From: Macropodus opercularis
Lineage: Eukaryota > Chordata > Actinopteri > Anabantiformes > Osphronemidae
DNA: 64,000 bases
Direction: 5' to 3'
Assembly (NCBI GenBank): GCA_030770545.1
Contig: CM061091.1
Span: forward strand, 5,215,501-5,279,500
The notes below the pieces were generated by a model. It had not been told where the DNA came from and ran no database searches. It saw nothing but the letters and a program-made list of their open reading frames with translations. Numbering within the stretch: position 1 is the stretch's first letter; each line of letters begins with the position of its first letter. Positions 26,230 to 38,230 of this stretch are shown one piece after another. The position numbers and the translations under genes are program-made.

Positions 26230-26560
26230 AACCAGCTCTCATTAAGGCCGTGAGACATCCATTTGAGCATTTTTAATATGTGTATCCTATTAGGCAGTTT
26301 AAGTGCTTTTTGATAATTGTGCTTTGTACTTTTACAGCACTTCAGTCTATTCCCAGTTCAATTTCCTCTTTTATCGGACGTTTGAAATATTGATCTCTGA
26401 CAGATAAAAGCAAACGCCATAATCTCACTCGGGTGAGTTGGTGAGTGAGTGAGCGTGCCGTGCGAAGGGAATCCACCGGGGACGGGTCGCCCCTGCAACA
26501 CCTCTCTGTTTTATTACCTTTATTCGTCAACAGAATTTGCTTACTGCTCTGGGATGTTTA
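26230..26560. promoter_or_regulatory. Candidate conserved non-coding element
   Basis: Contains TCTCATTAAGGCC, ATTTTTAATATG, TTTTTGATAATTGTGC, and TGACAGATAAAAGC near 26398-26411 (a TALE core fused to a GATA core). No repeats or recognisable coding. Inferred regulatory. Confidence 0.3.
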
Positions 26561-26689
26561 TGTAAAGCTGATGGGTGGTTGATATGACCATCTCAACCAC
26601 TGACCCCCCTCCCTGCACACACACACACCCTCTGACTCCCCAGTCTCTCCACCAGCCCACCCATCTCCTCCCCTTTCATCAACCCCCCA

Positions 26690-27120
26690 TGACATTTTGC
26701 AAAATGCAGCGCAGGGGCTCCCGAGGTGCTTCCGATGATTGCCGCTGCTTAAACTGCTGTCAGCGCTGTCAGGATAACAGTGATTTATCTCCATAGCACT
26801 TTATGGAAGTTAGTGTTTTCTGTTAACCTGAGCTCTGAAATGCTGCTTGGTGCTGGCTTGCAGTCACATTAACCTGAATCAATCATGTCTTGATTTTTCC
26901 ATAAAAGAAAGCCCCTCTGTAAATAACACTCCAGCTATCGGCGCATTGAATACACTAAGCTCAATAGCGGGACCCGCTGAGCTCTGTTGATGCGCAGATA
27001 TCACTGTTACCTGTTTCAATATCCTCGTGCCGACGCGGGGATTTGATGCTTTGACTTTTGCGTATTATTTCTTCAAATGGGGCAAAGCTTAATACCAACA
27101 TCGCCGAGAGACGCGCACGG
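26690..27120. promoter_or_regulatory. Candidate conserved non-coding element
   Basis: About 430 bp of non-repetitive sequence with GCTGTCAGCGCTGTCAGG (two TGTCA cores) near 26757, GTTAAC at 26822-26827, CATTAACCTGAATCAATC near 26867, and a CpG-containing tail (CGTGCCGACGCGGGG near 27026). The dense mixture resembles deeply conserved developmental enhancers. Alignment is required. Confidence 0.36.
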
Positions 27121-28415
27121 TGAACCTACGGTGTAAGGCCAAGAGCCATGAAACAAGGCTTGAAATCAAAATCTAGCAGAAGTGAAACAATAACGCACGT
27201 TGCGTGTGTATGAAACTTTATATTCTTTGGTCTGGCCTGAATGTGTTTGGTTATAGATGGCAGGTCCCTCTTGAGATAATAGAAAGAGCTGTTTTGATGT
27301 TTAAAGTATTGCTAATCTCCTAAAGCCTTAGGCAGCCCATCCCACTGCATATTTGCAGGCCTGTCAGTTTGAGTGGGGATGCAAGAGGATGGTCCTCTGA
27401 GCAAATGAATTTTTTTTCACCTGTTTTTCCTTTTTAGCTTTGCAGACACTATTTGAGATTTACTGCAAACATTTGACCACCAGCCTGGTGTATTGACTTC
27501 ATTTGACAAGCGTAATCCTTTTCTTCTTTCCAGTCACTTCCATTCTGCGATCAATCAGAGCATCAATGCCCTGTAGACCGCTATGAAGTGCAGACGCAGT
27601 GTTCGATCATGAGCCAGACACCTTGTGGACTTTCACTATAATATAGTGATTGATTCATCTTCAAAGATATCTTAAGTGGTTGGCTGGGCATGGTATGTAA
27701 TGCCTTTTGTTGACTGCAGCCTTTTCCTTTTACCCAGCTTGCAATCCTTTAAAAGAGCAACACAAGCACACGCATCACAACTTAGCCCAAAACAAATACA
27801 CTGCTTTTTGATGTGATTCATTCCCGCTCGCCCCTTGAATTTCTCTTGCAGGACAGAACTTTGATGTGAGGGACGATAAATTGTTGAGTAGTGTACGACC
27901 AGAAAAGACACTTTGAATTCCTTTGTGTTTTAGAATGGCTCTGCTGGATGAAAGTTGCTCCTTTAAACCTGAATCACAGGTGCAGGTTGTTCTGGCTATA
28001 GCCCTATACTTTAAGGGAAAGTTGCAGTAGACCTATACTTTGACCTAAAGCGCAATAGCACTAAATAATAGAGTTTACACGTTTAGTGGAGGCCAGCTCC
28101 AACCTATAGGTCTTCAAATGCTGTGGTATCCAGGTCTATGTTTGCTTTACGCATTTTGTCTGGGATCCAGACTGTGAACTGCACTTTAATATCACATGCT
28201 ACCAAAAACCAAAGAGCTGCTCTTATTATTCACCTTCTGTCATCAGAGTGTGAAGTGAGAATAGTTAATAGTTTCCAAAAACATCAGAGGTCACCAACCT
28301 GCAGTTTCTCATCTGATATCATCATAATAAGCACATCAAGCAACTTAATGCTAAAAAAATAAAGGTAGGTTTGGGCTCATACATTATAGGTATTGTTCAA
28401 TTACTGTTACGTTCA

Positions 28416-28417
<2 letters not shown>

Positions 28418-28463
<46 letters not shown>
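28418..28463. repeat. GT microsatellite
   Basis: About 22 uninterrupted GT dinucleotides. A second, shorter GT tract lies at 28861-28877. Highly polymorphic in most fish. Confidence 0.95.
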
Positions 28464-28464
<1 letters not shown>

Positions 28465-28799
28465 GGGTGGTTGGGAGGTTTCAGGGGGTGGTACAATGGT
28501 TGCACTGCACAAGTATTAAGGGAAGTGTAGTAATTATAGCGGAGTCAGTGTCAGTGACCTCTAGATTGCACTATCTTGTCTCCTTTGTGCCTGCTTTTGC
28601 AGCCCGCCTCATTGAGTGAAATTGTATCTTTTCACTTTGGCTCTCTTAAAAAAATGTGCATGGTATTGGGAGCCAGTGAGGCGTGATTTTTTTTTTTTTC
28701 CTCTTTTTATCTTTTCTCTTCCTCCTCCCTCCAACCTCCCCCAGCTGCCCCCCTCCTCCATCCCCACTGTCTTACTGGGAGGTATTTCATGAACAGCTG

Positions 28800-29040
28800 G
28801 GTCTCGGGAGAGGAGAGGTTAGTGAAAGAGGCGCACTGTGTATAATTCAATGATTATCAGGTGTGTGTGTGTGTGTGGCCCTCCCCCTCTATTGGCAGGT
28901 GTCAGGTGACAGGCAGGCCATGTCACTGGCTGTCAGCTGGCTTTCTATTGGAGCAGTCACACTGTTCACGACATTACCATAAGCTGATGAGGAGCGCTCA
29001 GGCTCGTCTCGGCGCACACACTCTGATCTGCAGCTCTGAT
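28800..29040. promoter_or_regulatory. Candidate regulatory block with TALE-site cluster
   Basis: Four TGTCA/TGACA cores (MEIS/TGIF type) occur within 36 bp: 28900-28904, 28907-28911, 28921-28925 and 28931-28935. They are bracketed by two inverted CCAAT boxes (CTATTGG at 28889-28895 and 28945-28951). The spacing and symmetry are unlikely in random sequence. No transcript evidence. Confidence 0.32.
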
Positions 29041-31849
29041 GTCACACCGGAGACTCAAACCATGTCAACTCCAAAGCGCCTAAATCTAAAATCCCATCTG
29101 TTTCTACTCCATTTCGGGCTTCCATTCACTCTAAACACGCATGTTCCTGCACAGGAAGTGAGAGTCATCCTGAACTGATTAATTCTGATCATTGGCGTCA
29201 GGGTATAGTGTGAAAACCTGAACTTCTTTGAAGAGGCTGCCGTACGATCGTTAGCTTCTCATGAGTGAGAACTTCCTATTTCCTCCTACAGTATATCGTG
29301 TAAACGCTGTTTACAGTGTGTGCTAATGCAGTTGTGAACTCACGGGTGTCATCATAGTTATACTGCAGCTTTATTTTTATCCTGTCAGAAAAGAGACCTT
29401 TAAATCTGAAATGTGGGGGTGAGATCTTAGCTTTACTACTTTTACGCTTTTGCTTTCAACAACAACAGAAAAAGAAAACTACTATACTTATTGTATGGTT
29501 GACTAGAAACAAAACTAATAAAACTATTAGTAAGTGACATTTTCAGGTATAAAGATCAACCATTAAAACCCAGCTTTGGTAGTGATTTATCAGTGTGTCT
29601 TTTATATTTAATTTAGTCAGTGTCAAACATGCATCTGACTGAATCTAACTAAACACCACATGCTTTAATATCCTGTTTAAACATTGTAACTCTCTACCCG
29701 TTACTGGCCATGTTAATGGGCAGATTGGTTCACGGGGCGTCAGAGATGGTCTCACATTAGTGCTACCTTTAGCATGATAATTGCTCTTTTCCTCCTCAGT
29801 AGGGACCCTGTTTGAGATGGAGGAGACACGTGAACTCCGTTTGATCCCTGGTTGCTGATCCTGGCTCAACTGTCTCAACACACTGGACCACATGGAGGAG
29901 AGGATAGCTGACATCCACACTAGCCAGGACTCGTTCGACCCAGCTCCTGTCCCTTCTTCTCATTTCCCAGAAAGGGATTGTTATCTAAGCCATTTTGCTA
30001 GTCTGAGGGCTGGTTCTTCATCACTGTGTGCTGAAACAACCAACAGCGACAAGATGGTATCAAAAATGTACTAAGTGTTATTAGAAATTATAAAGGACTC
30101 TAGTGGCTTCATCTATTATGGTAAGTTTGAATTTCAGTATTTCAGGAGAAGAGACAAAGTCACTGTTAAATATCTATGTTAGTTTGTTATGTATGTATGA
30201 TAAACTTTTATGTGCAAAGTGTGAAACAACCTTCCCTACAAGACATTAAATAATTAAAGTCTAATCTATAAACATAAATCAAATTTAAACCTCTTGTATT
30301 TGTAAAAGCTACACAAGTTCTCAAGGATGATAAATGGCTGTAAAGGGACATCAGAGACGTTTGAAGTGAAATGCCACCCACAAAAAAAACAAACCTGTGT
30401 ACGTTTTAAAGGATGCCTGGCAAGTGGCAGCTCTGATCGATAGCATTAGCTGTGACAAAATACATAAAAAGCCAATCAATGCTAATAAAGTGAGCTCAGC
30501 CTCCTTCATTCATTCATCAGAAATGGAAAACAGATTTTAGATGAGAAGAATGAAGCACATACTGTCCATTGGACTGTAAAGTTAAAATTCACATTAAGAA
30601 TTAGGTATTAGGAAAATCAATAATTAACAACAAAAGTGAGGGAGGAAAAGTGAGATTTACATTTTCTCTCACAGACTGATTATTTTAGTCAGGTGTCCAA
30701 GGAAGCAATAATACAATGGCACAGTGTTTCGTGGAAAAAGTTCCCGTTTGTTGGCTTGCAGCGCGATGAATGCAGTATTCCTTCTTTCTCTAGTGCTGCA
30801 GCTCCACTCTACATACCTGTGCTAACCTCCGTACTGTGCACATGTCTCCCTCTCTTAGGTCTCAAGCACCTGTTAAACTCTGAGGACACTTGACTGCATG
30901 ATTGTGTTTTTTAAAAAGTCTTGAAGAAGTTCGTTTGCCTGGGAAAGCAAAACCTTTTCTTAAGGCAGACAAATAGTTGTAGGGTTTCAAAGGACCTGAA
31001 GCGTTTGGATTCTTTGTCCTGCTGTGGCCTCTTCCTTATAAAATGACATATACTGTAGGTTTTGTCCCGTGTTCACTGAAATATTAAAAGTTTTGTTTCT
31101 AGTTTGCATGTGCACAGTAGATCCAGGATTCATAGAACAAATGTTCATGGAAATTGATTCTTTTTTCGTCATCCTGAAACATGACTTTGTTTAAGCGAAG
31201 ATAAAATTTGTGTTAAGCGTCACAAATACAGTTACAGTTTGACATGTGAAACTTAACTTTGGTTATAACAGTTGAATTGTGCATCAATATAGAGGAAATA
31301 AAGTAATAATTATATGTGAGCATTTTACATCAGTGTAAGTTTGTAGATATACTAGAAACAAGTACATTTATTAATAAAGGTGAAGGTATATAAGGATATA
31401 TGTCAGTATACAAAGACCAGGGTCATAAATTCCTCCTGTACTAACCAAATATTCATGTTCATTTCTGTTTACGTTTATATGTCTTTTTACAAGTAATAAC
31501 ACCACTAATAAAAATAGTTCACTAGTGCAACCGTCTTAAAGGTGGGTCTCCATGTTTCAACTAAACGCTGTTACACAAAAAACACATACATACTGGATTT
31601 GTTTGTTTGCGTATTCCTGTCAGCTCTGTAGTGCTGGTGATCTGGAGCACGGCGCCCCACAGTGGCCTAGCGTAAGACACGTTTCCTCCCTCCCCAAGCA
31701 CCTCTGTCCTCTGAACTGTGTGTGCGCTCAGCTCCAAGGTGGACAGTGCATTTACATAAACGTGTAACCGCTCTGTGCCTGTGATCATCAACACTGTGTA
31801 TCATCTGATCCGCTATGACTGATACTCTATTAATACAAAGCCATCATAT

Positions 31850-32020
31850 TTTCCCTGCCAAGGGACCCGTGAAGAGGCTCAATTACGGAGCGATCTCATT
31901 AATTTGAGCGCTTGTTACGGAGAACGGACAGGAGCCTTTTTTTTAATTCTGGAATGCAGATGTGTAAGGGACATAATTAGTAGATAACAGTCCTAATTGG
32001 ATCCTGCTGTGTGGCTGCAG
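31850..32020. promoter_or_regulatory. Candidate conserved non-coding element
   Basis: Contains a direct repeat of TTACGGAG (31883-31890 and 31915-31922) flanking CTCATTAATTTGAG, then ACATAATTAGTAG and CTAATTGGATCC downstream. The density of homeodomain cores and the spaced CpG-containing repeat suggest a regulatory element. Unverified. Confidence 0.3.
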
Positions 32021-33553
32021 AGGGTGTAGCCCTCGCTGTGTTTTACAAGTTCCACGGTGTGGAAGTACACTTTTTTATCACCTGCTCACACACACGCACC
32101 CTCCGTCACACACAAAGCAGGAGGGGAGACCTCACTCGCCCTGATATTATTAGAGAAAGATCATTGCTTCGGGTGTGTGACACCATCTCTGAACAGAGTG
32201 AAGCAGCTGCATTTAAAGCATCTCAACATCTCTTCAGTGCTACGTTACACAACAGGCTCATTTTAACGTTGTGTTTCCATGCAGAAGCAAAATAACAGAC
32301 AGAGAGGCAAGTGGACGTGTTTTTGGTTGGAATGCAGGGTGAAAACATCAAACAGTCCCTTACGCTGGCTTCCCAGCACCGCTGTTAATGTTTTTATGAC
32401 ACAGGTCCTTTTTTCCCAACCTACTCTCCCAGGCCACGTAAAAAGTCAAGGAGGTGGAGGGCTGAGCGAGCCCACAGGGCTGCTCCACAGAGGCGTGTCA
32501 AAAGGCCGACCACCCTCCGGTGCAGCACACACGGCCAGCTTCACTGCCCTCATCAGATGACCGTGTTATTTAAGCATGCTTGTCTCTTGGCCTCTGTGGG
32601 GAGACCTGCTATGCGTAAAAGGGGAATGGCAAGACAGCGTTGAAATGTTTTTAAGGTACACATGACTCTGACAGGACTCGCGTCTGGAACTCCCACTATC
32701 GCCTCCCCTTCCATTAGCGGGGAGCGCTGTGTGGCCGACGGAAGGCCGACGCCCAGCAGTGATTCAGCAGCGCTGGGTGGCAAGTGCAAATGGGAAGAGG
32801 TGGCAGCTGGGTGTGTAGGGGGGTGTAGCCCTAACTCTGGGTGGGGTCTGTCCCCCAGCTGTGCCCATCTGAGGGGAAAAACGGCCGAGAGGAAGCTCCA
32901 TTAGTTCCAGGGGCAGCCTGCTCTGTGAGTGGCTGCTGGCAGCAGCAGAGCAGAAACACGCTCTCCCTCTCCTCCAGCATCAGCAAACTTCCACACTCAA
33001 TTACTTCTCTGGGAAAGAGGTGTGTGGACAATGAACACAGCCACTGAAACACTGATTTCTACTTTATTTACACAAGTTTCTCCTTGTTCTCAGTGAAATA
33101 AGCCTTTGGAAAAGGTACATGGGAATTGTACCTGAGTCTTTCTTCTGGTGTTGTCAAGGCCCTCGGAGCCATTTACTGCATGTTCCCCTTTGATGTGAAC
33201 CACTGATGTGAACAGTTTCAAGCTTGTACTTTGTTCCAAGTATTGTATAACTGAAAAAGCAATGAGCCTTGGAAGTCACAAAATACGGACAAGTCACAGA
33301 ATGTAAGCTGAACTTGAAACATCGACCTCACCCTGTGTGTAACAGTGAACTGTGAAGCCCATCTGTTACGTGTATAGATCTATGATGTGTGGCTGCAGCA
33401 GTTCTATTATAGTATTTTGCCTGTAATGGAGAATGAAATTTGTCCCGCACACGTTTCACAGACGTGGGCCGTGTTAACATCAAAGTCAGACGTGCTCTCG
33501 GGAGCTCGTCCCCACCCCGAGCGCTCCACCAGGAGCTGATTCATTCACATCAG

Positions 33554-33639
33554 GGTGTTTCTTTATGAAACACCAGCGTCTGCGTTGTGAAAGATGAGAC
33601 TCTCATCTCATTTGAACCCTCCCTGGAACATCCAGGGAG
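33554..33639. repeat. Three consecutive perfect hairpins
   Basis: Three perfect inverted repeats follow one another in 86 nt. GGTGTTTC/GAAACACC is at 33554-33574 (5-nt loop). AGATGAGA/TCTCATCT is at 33592-33608 (1-nt loop as counted, so the real loop would open further). CTCCCTGGA/TCCAGGGAG is at 33619-33639 (3-nt loop). Weaker stems lie just upstream (CTCGGG/CCCGAG, 33497-33520). No known ncRNA family is recognised. Confidence 0.8.
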
Positions 33640-34769
33640 TCAAAAGAACAACAGACAGGGCTGGCTGGCAGATAATACCTTGCTTACTTACTGACCCATA
33701 TCTTTGTTAATTACACATGTTGTTTTCTCTCACACCCCCAGCCCTCACATTCAGGCTATTTCCTCTACAAAACTGGACCAGGATGTATATTTCTGTCAGC
33801 TCCGTGTCCTCTCTGTGACACTGCTATCTCACATGTATCTGTTCACCCCGGAGATGTTGTTTCAGTACTTTTAAACGTGACACCAGCTGTTTTCTTCGTG
33901 CTAAATACGGTGTTTTTTTCTGCACAGCACTGGCTTTGGAGAAGGGCTAACGAACCAAACAAAGTCTTTGTGTGTGCAGTGGAAATTGATTAACAGTTTT
34001 AATGCTTTCCACGCAACTTACATTACCTCCTCATGATAAACATCTTCGTTTTCCAGGGTCAGGTTTTTCAACTCCTGGGTTCTTTTCCTTTGAAGGCAGA
34101 CCACTTTAGCCGTCTCTCTTGTCTGCTTGGCTTTATTTGTCTCTTCTGTTGCTCTTTTATTTTAGTTGCTACCACCTCGTTTGGCTTAGTGTCTGCATCT
34201 CCATGTTAACTCGGTTTGTGTGTGTTTGTTTATGTGTCTCGTAAGTCTTGGCCAAGCAGTCTTGGCCTGGCTGCCTGCTGTGCTGCCTGTCATTCTTGCT
34301 TCCATTGACATTCAGACCGAGCAGCTGTGGCTCTTCATGTTTTTCAATTAGACATCACTTCAAAACCACCATGTTTGGAATTTAAAGGGCTCGCTTTCCT
34401 TGTTTGTATACCCTGCGAACATGGGAAACAAAAATCTGTAATTTGAGGAAGAGTTATTTTTACGAGAAAAAAATCTTTGTTATACAGCGTACATGCACCA
34501 GATTAACTATGATGTTCTCCTGTAGCCATGAGGAAACTTCAAAATGTAGGGCAACGAAATTACTAATGAAGTAAAGGTGACACAAAAGGAAAATATGTCT
34601 TGAATGCGATGGTGAAGAAAGTGATGATCAGAGGATGGTCTCCCTCATCTCAACAGGTGCCCCCTATCGTTCTCTAAACAGGAAATAGGCCAAACACCCA
34701 GTAATGGGACTAAACAAACCAAAAGGCTTACGTTTTTCCAATCATAACAGAGGTGTCATTCACGTCCCC

Positions 34770-35120
34770 GTCACCAGGCGTGACCTGGACCCAGACTGAG
34801 CCCAGAGGAGACACGCTATTGATCTGCACAGCCAAGAAAGCCAGCTGCCATTAAAGCCATGACAGTGGAACTGTACGACATCGATCGGCGACGTCAGGAC
34901 CCCACCGTATTATTTATAGAGGAGAGCTCCATCTACTACTCTCTTATGTCTGATAATTGATGGCAAGTGGGGCCTTGCTGCCTACCCTGACCCCGACAAA
35001 CTGAAAGTCAGATGGATTACATCTAACACAATTATGATTGATATTATCAGATTACGCCATGCACGACAAGGCATGCTGGGTCAGCCGAGCAGAGGTATTC
35101 ACTGTTGCAGGATGTCTCGC
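34770..35120. promoter_or_regulatory. Candidate conserved non-coding element
   Basis: About 350 bp including a CpG-dense core at 34873-34907, where TACGACATCGATCGGCGACG is followed by a CRE-like GACGTCA. TATTATTTATAGAGG, TGATAATTGATGGC and AATTATGATTGATATTATC follow. The unusual CpG retention in an AT-rich desert and the clustered homeodomain sites make it a good enhancer candidate. Confidence 0.36.
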
Positions 35121-37999
35121 TTAATTCCTCCAGTGGGAAAAAATGGAGGCTCTTTGATAAAGGTTGTGTGTCTTGGATGAGTGTGTGTGTGTGTCTACAT
35201 AAATATATGGAGTTTGCACATATGTGACAACCGTCTGTCCTACAGAAGGTGTGAAAAGATTCAAGGCAGACAATTTGTTTTGCGTTAATTATGAATTTAC
35301 TCTGTGACGTGTAATATACATTTCTAATACAAATTTCTCCACCTCAAATATTGTGGGACTGCGCTATAATAATAATAATAATAGCTCAATAACAATATTA
35401 GTTTGAACTTGGGTCAAGCATGTGCAGGTTCTCATGCAGGCCATTAAGTTAACACTTGTTTGTGTCTATTTTCATTTGCAGTCATGGAGGTTGCCTTGTG
35501 TTTGGGTTTGCGTGTGAGCCAGCTCGTACACGAGTCTCCTACTGTGGACAAGGCTGAAAGTGGCCCAGCAGCATTAGGCACAGACCCTTCCTGTCCCAGC
35601 AATGACCAGCAGACTGCTCTCAATCCATTTCTTTATGTTATTATTATGTGGTTTACTTGCATTTTTCCTTCTAATTCAATTACCCTGGATGGCTATAATG
35701 CAATTTAGACGTTGTTTATTATTCTCTCTCAACTCACTCCCAAACAGGGGATTCTTGTCCTTAAGGACCCACTTTATGGTTCAGAAGTTTCTGCTTTGTG
35801 GAGATCATCGTGATCAGAAATTGAATTAACGTGACAGAAGGAGCAGCTCCTTATGATACTTAAATTGTAACGACAAGCCCGTTAGAATTCATTTTCCACT
35901 CTGATTAGATTTAGAGTCATCATAATTGCTTCAAAGATATGTCTGTTCTCAGTTCATATTCGAGAGAAAAAAACATAAATTTTACAAATTGGTTCCTGTC
36001 TCTTCTTGTTAAGTCGACGGTGATTCATGGCTCTGCTGTAGCACACAGTCACAGCCATGGTCCCGTCCAACATCAGCTTCATAAATACACTAACAAAAAT
36101 GTTTCATTCTCCAGTAGTCACAGCAATTGTAGCAAATTAAATTAAATCTGCATCTGTATCCTCTTAGTTTTTATGTCCAATTCATTAGCAAAGCTAACAT
36201 TCGTATTAGATACTGTGAGCGGTGGGTTCACACAGTACTGCACAGTGCTGACTAAGTGTCTTTTGAGTTTTGTAGTAGGAAACATGTTTAACACTGCAAT
36301 AAGCACTTTGTGTAAGTGGCAACCTCCCACTCACAGACTTTGGTGCTTGTCTTTTATTTGTATTTTGCACAGCACTGCTTTTGGTTGTAGATTTACTGTT
36401 GCTACTATTTTGCACGAGGGCTGAGTTTAGAGTAGGATTTCAAAGTGCGGCATACTTGGTTAGATTGGTTAGAACAACCTGAATGTGTAGCAGCTGTAGC
36501 AGAATACGTGTGAATGGATGGATGATGGAGTGGAGGAGGTGAGGAGCAGCGGTCTGGCCGCCTGACTCTGGCCATGCCAAGTGTGTTTTAACACCTGGAG
36601 TCCTGGCTAGGCCCTCTCCAAGCACCACACCATAATGACCTGTTAAGGAGCTCAATAGAAGCAATTCACCTGATGAAATAGGAAGGGGTTGGGGGGGTAT
36701 TGAGTGTCAGCCAAACACAAAAATGTCCCATTCATAGGATGGTGTGAGTTACACTCTGGTTCACCTCAATCATCTTAATTTAATGGCTTCTCCTCATTTG
36801 TGATATTTAATTTCATTTTTCAGTTGAGGAAAGTAGGGAGGTCCTGTATGTATAGTCAACATATGGCACATATTAGATTACTCATATATTGTGTTTTGTT
36901 TTGGTGGGCTCATCTTTCTCATCCATTGGCTTCATGCAACATATGTTCGATTCTTTTTGTCATATCACGCTACTGAGTCTCTCTGGTGTCTGATATCAGC
37001 CACTATAGTGCTTTATATCTGCATAAAATATTACTGAGCTCTGACTGTTTCTGTTTTATTTAGAAGAAAAAAGAACAAAAACTCCTACAATGATGGGAAA
37101 CAACTAATCAGACAAACAACAGAACTGCCTGGAAACGTGTGTTCACAGACATAACGCTGTGCCATTTTTATGATTCATTTCCATGTCTCATTTCAAACCC
37201 ACAATCTTGTGTCTATTAACTTTATTAAACAGTTAACGGTGTTACTGCTATTTTTGTGAAATGTGCCAACTGGTTTTTCTCACTTGACTGTTACAGCATA
37301 ACAGATGCTCAAACCGGATGATCATTATGTACTAGTATAAAATAGCACTACCACTATTACTGTGGTGGCTACATGAGACAATTTATTATTTCATTGCATT
37401 TTTATTTATTTGTATTATTATTTGATGGGATTTAACCCAGCACAAGTAACATTTAACATAACACTGATCGTCTTTCCTTAAGTGTGAAAGCAAACATACA
37501 GTAGTGAGAACTCTGGTGTATTACTTTGTTGAATGGAGAAACGTGACATCAACCTGGACGCTACTGGATGCTACTGTCTTCCTTTTCTGCTTCAGTGAGA
37601 ATCCAACCAAACAATAAGAAATAATTCAAAGCATTTTCGTGTTTTTGTTATTATGACAGTTTGTGAAAAGTGAAAGTCATTGTAGCTTTAATAGAAGTTC
37701 TTAGTGAGAAATTACACCACGTTGCTGCTCCTCCTGTGAGCCATACATGAATCATCAATTGTCTCGTGTCTCTGTTTTCATCTAAATTGTGTTTCACCGT
37801 CAAAACATAACATAATACATCTTCAGCACAGCTTTTGTGCCACGTAATAGAACATATCAGTTCACAGAAGCTAATAAGACCTAGTTTTGTAATGTAGCAA
37901 TTGTACATTGACAAACGGATTGCATTTAGTTCTTCCTGCCCTGTTTATTATCAGCAACTTGTAATATAAATATGCAAATCTTCAGCTTGAACTTTACAA

Positions 38000-38230
38000 T
38001 CCTCCACTGAGGCTATTCATCTCCTTTAAAGTGTTCATTTACATGTGGAGAGCCTCCATGCATCAAGTTGTGTCATTTTGAAAGCAAATATTAATCAATT
38101 TTGCCTCGTGGGTTGCCCCGGAGCAGTGTGTAATACATACGGCGCGTTTGCTGTGATGCTTCTCTGCTGCGAAGAGGCTGATTCTGTATCACTGGGCTTT
38201 ATCACATTAGGTGCACACATGCTCTAAAGA
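38000..38230. promoter_or_regulatory. Candidate conserved non-coding element
   Basis: Contains AAATATTAATCAATTTTGCC near 38084, TCCTTTAAAG near 38022 and ATACGGCGCGTTTGC near 38136. Repeat-free and balanced. Regulatory role inferred only. Confidence 0.28.

Larger units (their letters stand above)
26221..29900. other. Intergenic desert, segment 7
   Basis: No supportable gene. It includes a GT microsatellite (28418-28463), a pyrimidine-rich tract (28686-28742), and three enhancer-like blocks listed separately. Short open frames are consistent with chance. Confidence 0.65.
29901..34730. other. Intergenic desert, segment 8
   Basis: No supportable gene. AT-rich at 31190-31520. It includes an enhancer-like block at 31850-32020 and a hairpin-rich stretch at 33470-33640, both listed separately. 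Overlapping frames around 32000-33050 on both strands show no homology and probably reflect higher GC content. Confidence 0.62.
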
